A stretch of 37,742 nt of DNA. It comes from Nitrospira sp. (GTDB lineage Bacteria > UBA9089 > CG2-30-40-21 > SBAY01). The notes below the pieces were generated by a model. That model did not search any database. It saw only the letters and a program-made list of their open reading frames with translations, and was not told the origin of the DNA. The translations under genes were made by a program, and so were the position numbers. Position 1 is the first letter of the stretch. Each line of letters opens with the position of its first letter. The stretch spans positions 1 through 37,742 of the forward strand of contig SBAY01000102.1 of assembly GCA_005239945.1 (NCBI GenBank), read 5' to 3'. Positions 8,621-16,860 of the stretch are shown here, piece after piece.

Positions 8621-9679
8621 ATGGATATAAAAAAGATTGTCGAGACCCCAGCAGAATGGTTAAATAATACCGGTACCCATGCGGATATTGTTATCAGCAC
8701 ACGAGTAAGGTTAGCTCGCAATCTCGACGGCATACCATTTACCAATTGTGCCAAAGAGCCTGAGATTAACAAGGTCATTTCCGAGGTAAAAAATGCCGTT
8801 AAAAATAATCCCTATCTGACTAATGCAAGTATGCTCGATTTAAGCCAGGTAAATAATTTAGTTAAACAATTTTTAGTTGAGCGACACCTGATTAGTCGTG
8901 AGTTAGCCGAAAATAAAAAAGGGATTGTTTTTGTAGGTGATAAAGAGCTGATAAATATTATGGTCAATGAAGAAGACCATCTGCGGATACAGACCTTTTC
9001 TTCTGGATTAGAGCCACAGCGAACATGGCAGATGATTAACCAGGTAGATGATGAATTATCTAAATCATTAAAATATGCCTATTCATCGAATTGGGGTTAT
9101 TTGACTGCCTGTCCAACCAATGTGGGCACTGGTATGCGCACATCGGTGATGATACATCTACCGGCACTCGATATTACTAAACAGATACGAAAAATACTTC
9201 ATGCTATCTCCCAAGTAGGATTGGCTATTCGTGGGCTTTATGGTGAGGGAACAGAGGCACTGGGTGATTTCTTTCAGATATCTAATCAAATAACGCTTGG
9301 TAGGAGTGAGGAGGAAATAACGGAAAATATAGAGAAAATCACTAACCAGATTATTGGTCATGAGCAAAAGGCACGAGAGGTGTTAATCAAGGAAAATCGA
9401 ATTCAATTAGAAGACCAGATTCTGCGTGCTTATGCTACCTTAGCCTATGCCCGGGTTATCTCCTCAAAAGAGGCTTTAGAACTCCTGTCATTAGTTCGCT
9501 TAGGCGCAGGCATCGGATTGATCAAAGAGGTCTCATTAAAAGTGATAAATGAGTTATTGGTTCTTTCTCAACCGGCCAATGTTCAATTATTAGCCGGTGA
9601 GGTTCTAAGTAATCCGGCTCGTGATGTCAGACGAGCGATTATAATTCAACAAAAATTATTCAGGGAGAAAATAAAGTAA
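8621..9679 (+). CDS. mcsB: protein arginine kinase McsB
   Basis: An ATP:guanido phosphotransferase-fold kinase that phosphorylates protein arginines and so marks substrates for ClpC. The 352 residues include ISTRVRLARNL (phosphagen-kinase N-terminal motif), NEEDHLRIQ, LTACPTNVGTGMRTSV carrying the conserved catalytic-loop cysteine, and LYGEGTEALGDFFQISNQ. Near the C-terminus is RDVRRA (residues 334-339), matching the RDxxRA phospho-arginine-binding allosteric motif known from Bacillus McsB. GAGGAG lies upstream at about 8604. It sits between mcsA and clpC, as in Firmicutes. Family assignment is secure. Confidence 0.95.
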   Translation: MDIKKIVETPAEWLNNTGTHADIVISTRVRLARNLDGIPFTNCAKEPEINKVISEVKNAVKNNPYLTNASMLDLSQVNNLVKQFLVERHLISRELAENKKGIVFVGDKELINIMVNEEDHLRIQTFSSGLEPQRTWQMINQVDDELSKSLKYAYSSNWGYLTACPTNVGTGMRTSVMIHLPALDITKQIRKILHAISQVGLAIRGLYGEGTEALGDFFQISNQITLGRSEEEITENIEKITNQIIGHEQKAREVLIKENRIQLEDQILRAYATLAYARVISSKEALELLSLVRLGAGIGLIKEVSLKVINELLVLSQPANVQLLAGEVLSNPARDVRRAIIIQQKLFREKIK

Positions 9680-9792
9680 GGTATCAGGTATCAGGTGTCA
9701 GGTGTCAGGTAGGAAGAAAAGAGAAGTTAGGAGAAAAGAGTTTTTCACTGACTCCTAATTCCCCTCTCCTTCCTGCCTGATACCTGATACCT
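9679..9792. repeat. palindrome of GGTATCA units between mcsB and clpC
   Basis: The left side carries tandem GGTATCA/GGTGTCA units (AGGTATCAGGTATCAGGTG onward). The right side ends GCCTGATACCTGATACCT. A second inner pairing, GTTAGGAG with CTCCTAAT, extends the hairpin. The repeat starts on the last base of the mcsB stop codon and ends 27 nt before the clpC ATG. Confidence 0.88.
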
Positions 9793-9819
9793 AAATTATT
9801 AATTGATGAGGTGAAAAAA

Positions 9820-12282
9820 ATGTTTGAACGATTTACCGAAAGGGCAAGAAGGGTCTTACAATTAGCCCAGGAAGAGGCAAAACGGTTGGGCCACGACTAC
9901 CTGGGGACAGAACACATTCTTTTGGCATTAGTCAGGGAGGGGGAAGGGGTAGCCGCCGAGGTATTAAATAGTTTAGGTGTCAGCCTGGAGGCTATCCGAA
10001 TAGAAATAGAAAAGCAAGTTCCGCCGGGAGGAAATTTGCTCACTATCGGGGATGTCCCCTTTACCCCTCATTCTAAAAAGGTATTGGAATTAGCTGTCGA
10101 GGAGGCAAAGGCGTTACATCATAATTACATCGGTACCGAGCACCTGTTATTAGGTTTAATTCGGGAAGGAGAAAGTGTAGGGGCAAGGGTATTGACCGCC
10201 TTAGGTACAAATTTAAACCAGGTTAGGGATGGGGTTATCAAACTATTAAGTGGGGCTATACCTTCAGGTGCCGTTGGCGGGGCAACCGCGGGTCAAAAAA
10301 AGACGACTACGCCTGTCCTGGATGCCTTTTCCCGTGATTTAACGGCATTGGCCAGGGATAACAAATTAGACCCGGTGGTTGGTCGCCAGGACGAGATAGA
10401 ACGGGTAATTCAAATATTATCTCGCCGCAAAAAGAATAATCCTGTTTTGATAGGTGACCCGGGTGTAGGTAAAACAGCCATTGTCGAAGGGCTGGCACAA
10501 ATGGTCATCAGCGGAAAAATCCCTGAGGTATTGGCTAATAAACGGGTCTTATGTTTAGACTTAGCCGGTATTGTCGCCGGAACTAAATACCGGGGTGAAT
10601 TCGAAGAGCGTCTCAAGCGAATAATGAACGAAATCAAACAATCACCAGAGGTGATTATATTTATAGATGAGGTGCATACCTTAGTTGGTGCCGGTGGGGC
10701 AGAAGGGGCAATAGATGCCTCGGCTATTTTAAAACCTGCCCTGGCCCGGGGTGAATTACAGTGTATTGGCGCCACAACCCTGGATGAATATCGAAAATAT
10801 ATCGAGCGGGATGCCGCCCTGGAACGCAGATTCCAGACAATTATGGTTGATGAACCCTCAGTCGAGGATACTATCAAGATTTTAAAGGGATTGAGGGATA
10901 AATATGAGGCACATCATCGGGTAAAATATGAGGATACGGCCTTAGAGGCCGCGGCTAAACTCGCCAATCGATACATAGCCGATAGATTCTTGCCGGATAA
11001 AGCCATAGATTTGATGGATGAGGCCGGGGCAAAGGCACGAATCAAGGTGATGACTAAACCACCAGACCTGAAAGGATTAGAAAAGGAATTAGAGCAAATC
11101 ATCAAGGAAAAAAACGCTACTATTGCCGCACAAGAATATGAGAAGGCGGCTGATTTACGCGACAAGGAAAAAGATGTTCGCAAAAGGATAGAAGAAACCA
11201 ATAAGAAATGGGAAAGTGAACATCAGGAAGAAACGATCAATGTTATCAACAAGGAAGATATTGCCGATATTGTCTCCAAATGGACAGGTGTGCCGGTTTT
11301 CAAATTGATCGAAAAGGAATCCGAGAAATTATTACGCATGGAAGAGAATATTCATAAGCGGGTTATTGCCCAGGATGAGGCAATTTCAGCCCTGTCGCGG
11401 GCAATGCGTCGGGCAAGAACCGGGCTTAAAGACCCAAAAAGACCGATGGGTTCATTCATCTTCCTTGGTCCCACCGGTGTAGGCAAAACAGAACTGGCCA
11501 AGGCATTGGCTGAATTCCTGTTCGATGATGAGGAGGCGCTTATTCAGATTGATATGTCGGAGTTTATGGAGAAATTTGCTGTCTCCAGATTAGTTGGTGC
11601 CCCCCCAGGATATGTGGGTTATGAAGAAGGAGGCGAACTAACCGAAAAGGTAAGAAGAAAACCTTATTCAGTTATTCTCTTAGATGAGATTGAGAAGGCT
11701 CACCCTGATGTATTCAATATCCTTTTACAGGTATTCGAAGACGGTCATCTGACGGATAACCTCGGACATACGGTGGATTTCAGAAATACAGTCATAATTA
11801 TGACCTCTAATGTCGGGGCAAAGGATATTTTTGAGGCAAAAGATATAGGCTTCCGCAAGGCTACGGCTGAGAAAACCTATGGCGATATTAAGGATAAGGT
11901 TCTTTCAGAGATGAAGAAGCTGTTTAATCCTGAGTTCTTAAACCGAATCGATGACACCATTGTCTTCCACCCATTAAGTACGGAAGATGTCAAACAGATT
12001 GTCACCTTAATGATTGACAAACTGAATGAGCGATTAGAGGAGCAAAATATAGAGCTGGAATTAAGTGAGGATGGGGTAGCCTTTTTATCGGAAAAAGGCT
12101 ATGACCCGGCCTATGGTGCCAGACCGCTGAGAAGGACTATTCAAAAATATATCGAAGACCCATTAGCAGAAGAACTCCTTAAAGCCAAATTCCCTAACGG
12201 CGGAAAGATATTGGTTAAAAGGGAGGAGGATAAACTAATATTTGAAGAAAAGGGAAGGAAGAAGAAGGCTGAAGGTAAATAA
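9820..12282 (+). CDS. clpC: ClpC AAA+ unfoldase
   Basis: This Hsp100 ATPase unfolds McsB-marked proteins for ClpP (clpP is not in the window). About 820 residues hold two Clp-N repeats (EHILLALVREGEGVAAEVL and EHLLLGLIREGESVGARVL), and AAA-1 with Walker A GDPGVGKTAIVEGLA and Walker B IIFIDEVHTLVGAGGA. The ClpC-type middle UVR segment is EYEKAADLRDKEKDVRK. AAA-2 follows with GPTGVGKTELAKALA and VILLDEIEKAHPDVF, and the C-terminal D2-small domain has YDPAYGARPLRRTIQ. I chose ATG 9820, not GTG 9811, because GAGGTG at 9809-9814 is correctly spaced only for the ATG. Confidence 0.96.
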   Translation: MFERFTERARRVLQLAQEEAKRLGHDYLGTEHILLALVREGEGVAAEVLNSLGVSLEAIRIEIEKQVPPGGNLLTIGDVPFTPHSKKVLELAVEEAKALHHNYIGTEHLLLGLIREGESVGARVLTALGTNLNQVRDGVIKLLSGAIPSGAVGGATAGQKKTTTPVLDAFSRDLTALARDNKLDPVVGRQDEIERVIQILSRRKKNNPVLIGDPGVGKTAIVEGLAQMVISGKIPEVLANKRVLCLDLAGIVAGTKYRGEFEERLKRIMNEIKQSPEVIIFIDEVHTLVGAGGAEGAIDASAILKPALARGELQCIGATTLDEYRKYIERDAALERRFQTIMVDEPSVEDTIKILKGLRDKYEAHHRVKYEDTALEAAAKLANRYIADRFLPDKAIDLMDEAGAKARIKVMTKPPDLKGLEKELEQIIKEKNATIAAQEYEKAADLRDKEKDVRKRIEETNKKWESEHQEETINVINKEDIADIVSKWTGVPVFKLIEKESEKLLRMEENIHKRVIAQDEAISALSRAMRRARTGLKDPKRPMGSFIFLGPTGVGKTELAKALAEFLFDDEEALIQIDMSEFMEKFAVSRLVGAPPGYVGYEEGGELTEKVRRKPYSVILLDEIEKAHPDVFNILLQVFEDGHLTDNLGHTVDFRNTVIIMTSNVGAKDIFEAKDIGFRKATAEKTYGDIKDKVLSEMKKLFNPEFLNRIDDTIVFHPLSTEDVKQIVTLMIDKLNERLEEQNIELELSEDGVAFLSEKGYDPAYGARPLRRTIQKYIEDPLAEELLKAKFPNGGKILVKREEDKLIFEEKGRKKKAEGK

Positions 12283-12288
12283 GGTATT

Positions 12289-12845
12289 TACATCCCCCGT
12301 AATATTGAGAAAACCCTAAAAGGGTTTGTTGAACAATTCCCTGTGGTTATTCTGACTGGCCCCAGACAAGCAGGCAAATCTACATTACTTTCCAATCTCT
12401 TCGGGAATACATATAATGATTAATGTTGAGTTGCTAGGGGCCGGGATGTGCTCCCAATATTGGATACATTATTAATGCTTGAAATACCACAAACTGTGGG
12501 TTTCAGTAACCCGCAGTTAGCTCCAACGACTTGTTATTGCATAAGGTCTCGAGAGTTTTATCATTACTCCCTGCTTTTACCCTATATACTTAATTATGGT
12601 CATGAGATCCAGCTGGGTTAAAGTATCTACCCCATAATGTCTCATTCGGATATTTCTTCGGAATATGTATAATTTTGCTGCCTGTTATTATTTATTTGCG
12701 ATAACATTATCTCCTTCGATGACCCTCTCATCAGTGAAAGGGCTTTATCTGACCCCTATCTTTTCTTAGATACTGCTGGGGATAAGGTGATATTTGATGA
12801 AATCCACTATGTCCCAGAACTTTTACCTTATATAAAAATACTTAT
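12289..12845 (+). pseudogene. AAA/DUF4143-type ATPase, interrupted and truncated
   Basis: Two blocks of one gene are visible. Block 1 (12289-12420) encodes YIPRNIEKTL, then FVEQFPVVILTGPRQAGKST with the Walker A lysine, then LLSNLFGNTYN. Block 2 (12703-12845) encodes ISFDDPLISERALSDPYLFL, then DKVIFDEIHYVPELLPYIKI with the Walker B acidic pair. In intact relatives these blocks are adjacent. Here 282 bp of unrelated DNA intervenes, the start codon is missing (block 1 begins just after the clpC stop), and everything after Walker B, including the DUF4143 nuclease-like domain, is replaced by a palindromic repeat. It is clearly non-functional. The family is inferred from motif pattern. Confidence 0.82.
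12421..12702. mobile_element. 282-bp insertion in the ATPase remnant, unidentified
   Basis: Non-coding DNA splits the ATPase reading frame. It contains a 10-bp hairpin, ACTGTGGGTT (12493-12502) with AACCCGCAGT (12508-12517). The ends show only a loose inverted similarity (GATTAATGTT and the complement of AACATTATC), and no clear target duplication is visible. The segment CCCGCAGTTAGCT also occurs, complemented, near 282-294. It could be an IS end or a MITE; I do not recognise it. Confidence 0.45.
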
Positions 12846-12944
12846 TTTTAACCACAAAGTTCACAAAGATAAACAATATAACCCTTTTTCATCTTTTATT
12901 CTTTGTGTAATTTGTGCCTCCTTTTGTGAACTTTGTGGTTAAAA
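12846..12944. repeat. palindromic repeat, AACCACAAAG family
   Basis: Inverted repeat TTTTAACCACAAAGTTCAC... to ...GTGAACTTTGTGGTTAAAA with near-perfect outer arms of about 22 bp and an AT-rich centre. It truncates the upstream ATPase remnant and lies 54 nt before the mobA start. Confidence 0.9.
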
Positions 12945-12997
12945 TAGTATCGCACCAAAATTCACGAAACTCCAGATAATACCAATGAGAAAAAATT

Positions 12998-13606
12998 ATG
13001 ACGGGAATTATTTTGGCCGGTGGTAAAGGCAGTCGACTGAAGAATATCAATAAACCCCTTATTAAATTAGGCAGGTTGACTATTATTGAGCAGATTATTG
13101 TTAGGTTAAAAGAATCTTCATGTGAAGAGATTGTCATCTGTAGTGGTCAAAACCCAATCAAGGATACAATCCTTGATGGTCTAACCCAAATTGAGGACAT
13201 CATTCCTCACCAGGGACCATTAGCTGGGCTTTATAGTGGACTTATGGCTTCCAGGAGTTTTTATAATTTTGTTGTTGCCGGTGATATGCCTTTTTTGAGT
13301 ACCAACCTGATTAAGTATATGAAGGATAAAGCAGGTAACGCGGATATTCTCGTCCCTAAAACCCAAAGAGGGATAGAACCCCTTCATGCCATCTATTCTA
13401 AAAATTGTCTGGATGTAATCAAGCAAAAAATATTTAGTGAAAAGGAGAAACTTTCACTTGAATCTATTTTTACTGAGTTAAAGGTAGAATATATCTTAGA
13501 GGATGAGATACGGCAATTTTCCTTACCCGAGATGGTATTTTTTAATATTAATACACCCGAGGATATAAAAGAAGCAAAACGATTAATGAGAAGGTTGGAA
13601 AGGTAA
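12998..13606 (+). CDS. mobA: molybdenum cofactor guanylyltransferase (MobA)
   Basis: This nucleotidyltransferase links GMP to molybdopterin to form the bis-MGD-type cofactor. The 202 residues begin with IILAGGKGSRLKNINKPLI, the GTP-binding loop LAGGxSxRxGxxK-like motif of the family. IPHQGPLAGLYSGL, FVVAGDMPFLS (metal-binding Asp in GDMPF), IEPLHAIYSKNC and the terminal FFNINTPEDIKEA are all typical of MobA. The Shine-Dalgarno is weak (TGAGAAAAAATT). It stands alone; no other molybdopterin gene is in view. The stop codon is the first part of a palindrome shared with the convergent HlyD gene. A related nucleotidyltransferase such as CofC or MocA is less likely. Confidence 0.88.
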   Translation: MTGIILAGGKGSRLKNINKPLIKLGRLTIIEQIIVRLKESSCEEIVICSGQNPIKDTILDGLTQIEDIIPHQGPLAGLYSGLMASRSFYNFVVAGDMPFLSTNLIKYMKDKAGNADILVPKTQRGIEPLHAIYSKNCLDVIKQKIFSEKEKLSLESIFTELKVEYILEDEIRQFSLPEMVFFNINTPEDIKEAKRLMRRLER

Positions 13607-13694
13607 TTGGTAATCAGGTAATCGGGTAATTGGTAACAACCAATTGAGACTTTTTCTTTACCGATAACCTGATTACCTGATTACCGGTTACTGG
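13602..13694. repeat. palindrome of GGTAATC units between convergent genes
   Basis: Tandem GGTAATTGGTAATCAGGTAA on the left and CCTGATTACCTGATTACC on the right, separated by a short centre. The mobA stop codon lies in the left arm, and the HlyD-like stop is six bases past the right arm. It may act as a bidirectional terminator hairpin. Relatives lie at 22921-23018, 23903-23946 and as half-copies near 26560-26600 and 26752-26797. Confidence 0.87.
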
Positions 13695-13699
13695 CATTA

Positions 13700-14917
13700 C
13701 TATTTCTCCTCCTCTTTAATCACTATCCTTGCCTTGTCCTTTAGCTCTAAGGGAGGGTTCAGGACAACCTCCTCACCCTCATTTACACCGGATAAAACCT
13801 CAACCTCATTGGGATTTCTAAATCCTGAGGTAATCTCTCTTTTACTGACAATATTATCCTTGATGACAAAGACATAGTCCTTCCCTTCGATATTGACTAA
13901 TGCCTCCTGGGAAATCTTGGTAACATCCTTCTTTAAGCCTGAAACAATAACCACATCGCAAAGCATCTCACTCCTGATGTCAATATTTGTTGGCTCAAGC
14001 TGCATGGTCACCTCAAAGGTATTTATCTTTTCTATCAGCCTTGGAGATGGAGCTATCTTTTCTACCTTTGCGGAAATCACCCTACCTGAAAAGGCATCAG
14101 GAATCACAGAAACAGACATACCTAAGGATATTTTGCTAATATCCACCTCATCTAAGTTCACCCTGGCCACAAATTCTTTACCTGAGACAACTACTGAAAG
14201 TAATTGTCCCTGGTTGACCCAACTGCCCTCTTTTATCTCTTTTTGGGTAACAATGCCACAGATGGGTGAGGTGATTTTAGACCAGCAAATCTGCTGTTCT
14301 ATTGATATTAGATTTTTGTCTATGGCTTTAATAGAGGAGACGACGGATTCTGTCTCCTCACGGTGAGCATTAAGTCTTTCTTTGAGTTGTGTCCTGATAA
14401 TCTCAAGTTGTAACCTTGTTTTATCGTAATCTGCGGTTATTCTTTTTAGTTCGTCCAGGGAGATAACCTTGCCCTCAAACAAATTCTTCTTTGCCTCAAA
14501 TTGTCTTTCTGCCTCTCTAAAAAGGACTTCTGCCTCCTGCACCCGGTCTTCTAACTCCTTAATATCAAGCCCTCGCTCAAGCTTGATAAGATTATTTTTA
14601 TAATTGACTAATTTTGCCTCTTCCTGGTGTTTTCTTGCCAAAAGTTCTTTGTCGTCCAGACAAGCAACAATCTCACCCTTTTTCACAGGGGTTCCCTCTT
14701 CGAGGATAAACATTATTACCCCGGGAATCTTTGCCTTAAGTTCGAATCTATCCCTTGCCTCAATTTTCCCCCTGGCAGAGACCTTAAGACTAAGCTCTCC
14801 TCTGGTTACCTCACCCTTTACTACAGCAATCTTCTTTCCATCTTTTCCCCTGACCAGAAAGAAGACCACGCCTCCGATAACAGTCAAAATCACCAGGAGT
14901 ATTATCCATTTCTTTAT
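13700..14917 (-). CDS. HlyD/MacA-type membrane fusion (periplasmic adaptor) protein
   Basis: This adaptor links an inner-membrane ABC exporter to a TolC channel. An N-terminal anchor helix (KKWIILLVILTVIGG, then VVFFLV) is followed by a lipoyl half-motif (GVIMFILEEGTPVKKGEIVA), a long coiled-coil hairpin (about residues 85-190), a second lipoyl half (ITSPICGIVTQKEIKEGSWV) and beta-barrel domains ending in a Lys/Glu-rich tail. The coding frame appears to begin at an ATA codon (14917) placed six bases after a strong GGAG. The first conventional start, GTG 14893, would cut the anchor and has no ribosome-binding site. It is last in the exporter operon, with the four-helix gene just upstream. Confidence 0.87.
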   Translation of the reverse strand: MKKWIILLVILTVIGGVVFFLVRGKDGKKIAVVKGEVTRGELSLKVSARGKIEARDRFELKAKIPGVIMFILEEGTPVKKGEIVACLDDKELLARKHQEEAKLVNYKNNLIKLERGLDIKELEDRVQEAEVLFREAERQFEAKKNLFEGKVISLDELKRITADYDKTRLQLEIIRTQLKERLNAHREETESVVSSIKAIDKNLISIEQQICWSKITSPICGIVTQKEIKEGSWVNQGQLLSVVVSGKEFVARVNLDEVDISKISLGMSVSVIPDAFSGRVISAKVEKIAPSPRLIEKINTFEVTMQLEPTNIDIRSEMLCDVVIVSGLKKDVTKISQEALVNIEGKDYVFVIKDNIVSKREITSGFRNPNEVEVLSGVNEGEEVVLNPPLELKDKARIVIKEEEK

Positions 14918-14940
14918 TTTAGTCTCCTTTTTTTAAAGAA

Positions 14941-14970
14941 TAGGTCATATAGGACTTATAGGACTTATTC
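14941..14970. repeat. AGGACTTATA-type repeat at the four-helix gene 3' end
   Basis: TAGGTCATATAGGACTTATA followed by another GGACTTAT unit. On the minus strand it supplies the last residues SPISPI and the stop codon (14947-14945) of the four-helix gene, and it ends 23 nt before the HlyD start. Confidence 0.75.
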
Positions 14971-15523
14971 TTTCTCTTCCCTTTCTTCGCGATTGATAAA
15001 GCCTTTCCGTGAATCCACCTTCTTCTAAAAATTGTTTTTCTAATTGCCGCAATAACTGGTCAAGCAAATAATTTGCCTGATGAATCAGGCAGATAAGAAC
15101 ATTTGCAGCTACTTCAAGCGAGCTTTGTTCGATATAGGTCTTATAAGTCTTATATGACCTATTCTTCTCCCATGCAAGATTTCTGATTGCTTGAGCCTGT
15201 GGGTGAGATTTATCCCAGAGTATCAATCCTTGCTGTCGCAGAATGTCTTCGTAATCCGCCAGTAGTTCCTCAAGACTTGCACGAGCCACACCCATCAGTT
15301 TTAGCTCGGTTTTCTTTGATGTACCTGATGCCATGCTGCCTTCAGCAATATTTTGTTTGCCACTACGCGATGCCTGTACCATTTGATCATGAGTGCGAGA
15401 ACGCTTGTCAATAAAACGATTACAGAATACCACCGTAGCATCATAAATAATTTCTGTAGTCTGATAAGATTTCAGGTTGCGGTATCCACCATGTGGGGTA
15501 ATCAAGTTTGGTTTTTCATTCAT
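14945..15523 (-). CDS. four-helix-bundle protein (23S rRNA intervening-sequence type)
   Basis: A 192-residue protein of the 'four helix bundle' family first seen in 23S rRNA intervening sequences and common in candidate-phylum genomes; its biochemical role is unknown. Recognisable are the YRNLKSYQTTEIIYDATVVF opening, the DKRSRTHDQMVQASRSGKQN helix with IAEGS, and the ASLEELLADYEDILRQ helix. The helix LICLIHQANYLLDQLLRQLE is followed by the GGFTERLYQSRR suffix. A palindromic repeat is inserted in frame (residues around SYKTYKTYIEQ), and another encodes the C-terminus. The ATG overlaps the end of the TolC frame by 8 nt. A cargo gene inside an efflux operon is unexpected, so I infer insertion. 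Confidence 0.85.
   Translation of the reverse strand: MNEKPNLITPHGGYRNLKSYQTTEIIYDATVVFCNRFIDKRSRTHDQMVQASRSGKQNIAEGSMASGTSKKTELKLMGVARASLEELLADYEDILRQQGLILWDKSHPQAQAIRNLAWEKNRSYKTYKTYIEQSSLEVAANVLICLIHQANYLLDQLLRQLEKQFLEEGGFTERLYQSRRKGRERISPISPI
15133..15161. repeat. in-frame palindromic repeat inside the four-helix gene
   Basis: A 29-nt palindrome beginning ATAGGTCTTATAAG and ending TCTTATATGACCTAT, one mismatch between arms. It is translated on the minus strand as part of SYKTYKTYI without breaking the frame. Confidence 0.8.
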
Positions 15524-15943
15524 TGTTTTTTTCCTTTATATGTCCTATGGGTCTTATATGACCTATAGGACATATATGACCTATTCTTTTCCCCAAATTC
15601 ATTCTGCATAGTTCATAGTCAATCATAGCCTCAATCTGCATGGTAGAAGAACGAATAAATGTCTCCTCTGCCTCTTTTACCTCTGAGATGGTGGCTAACC
15701 CAAGTTCATATCTTTTCTTTGTTATCCGCAATATCTCATTTCCTAATCCCTTGTTTTTTTCAGAAACCTTTACCCGCTCTTCTGCCTCCCGTAATCCGGC
15801 AATAATCTCCTTTGTCTCCAATATAATTTTATCCTTAAGACTATGGCAATTTTCTTCTGCCGTTTTATAATTCAACTCTGTCTGTTTCACCTTAGATGCT
15901 GTGTAAAAGCCGTTGAAGAATGGAATCTCGATACCTAATCCCT
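15516..15943 (-). CDS. TolC-family outer-membrane efflux protein, C-terminal part (after frameshift)
   Basis: Read in the frame that starts at about 15943, this continues the TolC homologue: GLGIEIPFFNGFYTASKVKQ, then the second helical hairpin LKDKIILETKEIIAGLREAE, ERVKVSEKN and ITKKRYELGLATISEVKEAE. It is joined to the N-terminal part (15892-16860) by a one-base frame change around ATAGGGATTAGG (15935-15947). The last residues, IGHICPIGHIRPIGHI, are encoded by a palindromic repeat and are not TolC-like. The stop codon (15518-15516) overlaps the start of the four-helix gene. An assembly error could also explain the frame change. Confidence 0.8.
15537..15586. repeat. AGGTCATATA-type repeat forming the TolC C-terminus
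   Basis: Successive ATAGGTCATAT/GGACATATA units. In the minus-strand TolC frame they encode a repeated (P)IGHI tetrad. The unit begins AGAATAGGTC, like the copies at 18051-18090 and 15133-15161. Confidence 0.8.
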
Positions 15944-16860
15944 ATTCTCCACGACTCTTCCGACACATCATCAAGGCTCTTTTTGAATCCATCCTTATTC
16001 TCACCACTCCAGTTGTAACCTCCAATCAAATTAACCTTTGGAAAGTAATCTGCCCTGATTATCCTAATCTGCAATTCCTTACTCGTTGTCTCTGCCTCCC
16101 TGGCGGCAACCTCTGGATTATTTGTTATTGCCTCGCTGACTATTTTTTCTTCATCCACATCTATCGGCATAAAGGTCGGCTCATCCTTGATAGCTATTTC
16201 CCCCTCTATTTTCAACAGGCTTCCAAGATTATCCCTTGCCACCTTTTCCCGGCAGGATGCCCTGATTAACTCCTCTTTGGCACAAGCCAGATTTACCTCC
16301 TGCTTCATCATCTCTACCTCTGGAATAAAACCCTCTTTGTATTTAGCCAGGGTAATCTCCATAATCGAGTCGGCATACTCTACCCTTTTCTGGCAAGCCT
16401 TTTTTAATTCGATAGCTTTTTTAAGATTCCAGTAAGAGGCTATGATTTTGTAGGTAACCTCATTCTTTACCTGCTCTATTTTCAATAAAGCAATCTTTAT
16501 TTCCTCCCTGGCATACTTAATGGCATTGCTTACCTTCCCACCTGTCCATAGAATCTGATTCAGGGAAAGGGATAGATTATTATGGTATCCTTCAATAGAT
16601 TCAGGCGATTTTATCTCTTCCCAATTATTGTAAGAAGAACTGATATTACCGGTTATCTGCGGATATACCTGAGACAATGTTTCCTTTAAAGATGCCTTTG
16701 TAATCTCAAACTGCAGATTAGCTACCTTCAATTCCCGGCTATTAGCTAACCCTATCCTGATTGCTTCTTGCAGGGTAAGATTATGAACAGACTCAGCATA
16801 AGAGGCTTCATGGATAATAAGGAAAGAGATCAGGCATAAACTTAAAATTTTACTACTCAT
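15892..16860 (-). CDS. TolC-family outer-membrane efflux protein, N-terminal part (frameshifted)
   Basis: An outer-membrane channel subunit of a tripartite exporter. A signal peptide (SSKILSLCLISFLIIHEASYA) is followed by the OEP repeat: LTLQEAIRIGLANSRELKVA, a helical hairpin through YAREEIKIALLKIEQVKNEV, the second-half start EKIVSEAITNNPEVAARE, and YFPKVNLIGGYNWSG. At WRIGIRY the frame departs from the family (expected WRIGLGIEIPFF), ending in SILQRLLHSI and a stop. The remaining roughly 140 residues lie in another frame. With both parts the length, about 450 residues, is normal. The start overlaps the permease stop by 8 nt, showing tight operon coupling. Confidence 0.88.
   Translation of the reverse strand: MSSKILSLCLISFLIIHEASYAESVHNLTLQEAIRIGLANSRELKVANLQFEITKASLKETLSQVYPQITGNISSSYNNWEEIKSPESIEGYHNNLSLSLNQILWTGGKVSNAIKYAREEIKIALLKIEQVKNEVTYKIIASYWNLKKAIELKKACQKRVEYADSIMEITLAKYKEGFIPEVEMMKQEVNLACAKEELIRASCREKVARDNLGSLLKIEGEIAIKDEPTFMPIDVDEEKIVSEAITNNPEVAAREAETTSKELQIRIIRADYFPKVNLIGGYNWSGENKDGFKKSLDDVSEESWRIGIRYRDSILQRLLHSI

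Noticed and set aside
10410..11201. Long minus-strand ORFs inside clpC
   Set aside because: Serine/arginine-rich antisense shadows of a well-supported gene.
12493..12545. Integron attC-like site (GTTAGC...AACGACTTGTTATTGC)
   Set aside because: The core does not fit the R' GTTRRRY consensus, and no integrase or cassette layout is present.
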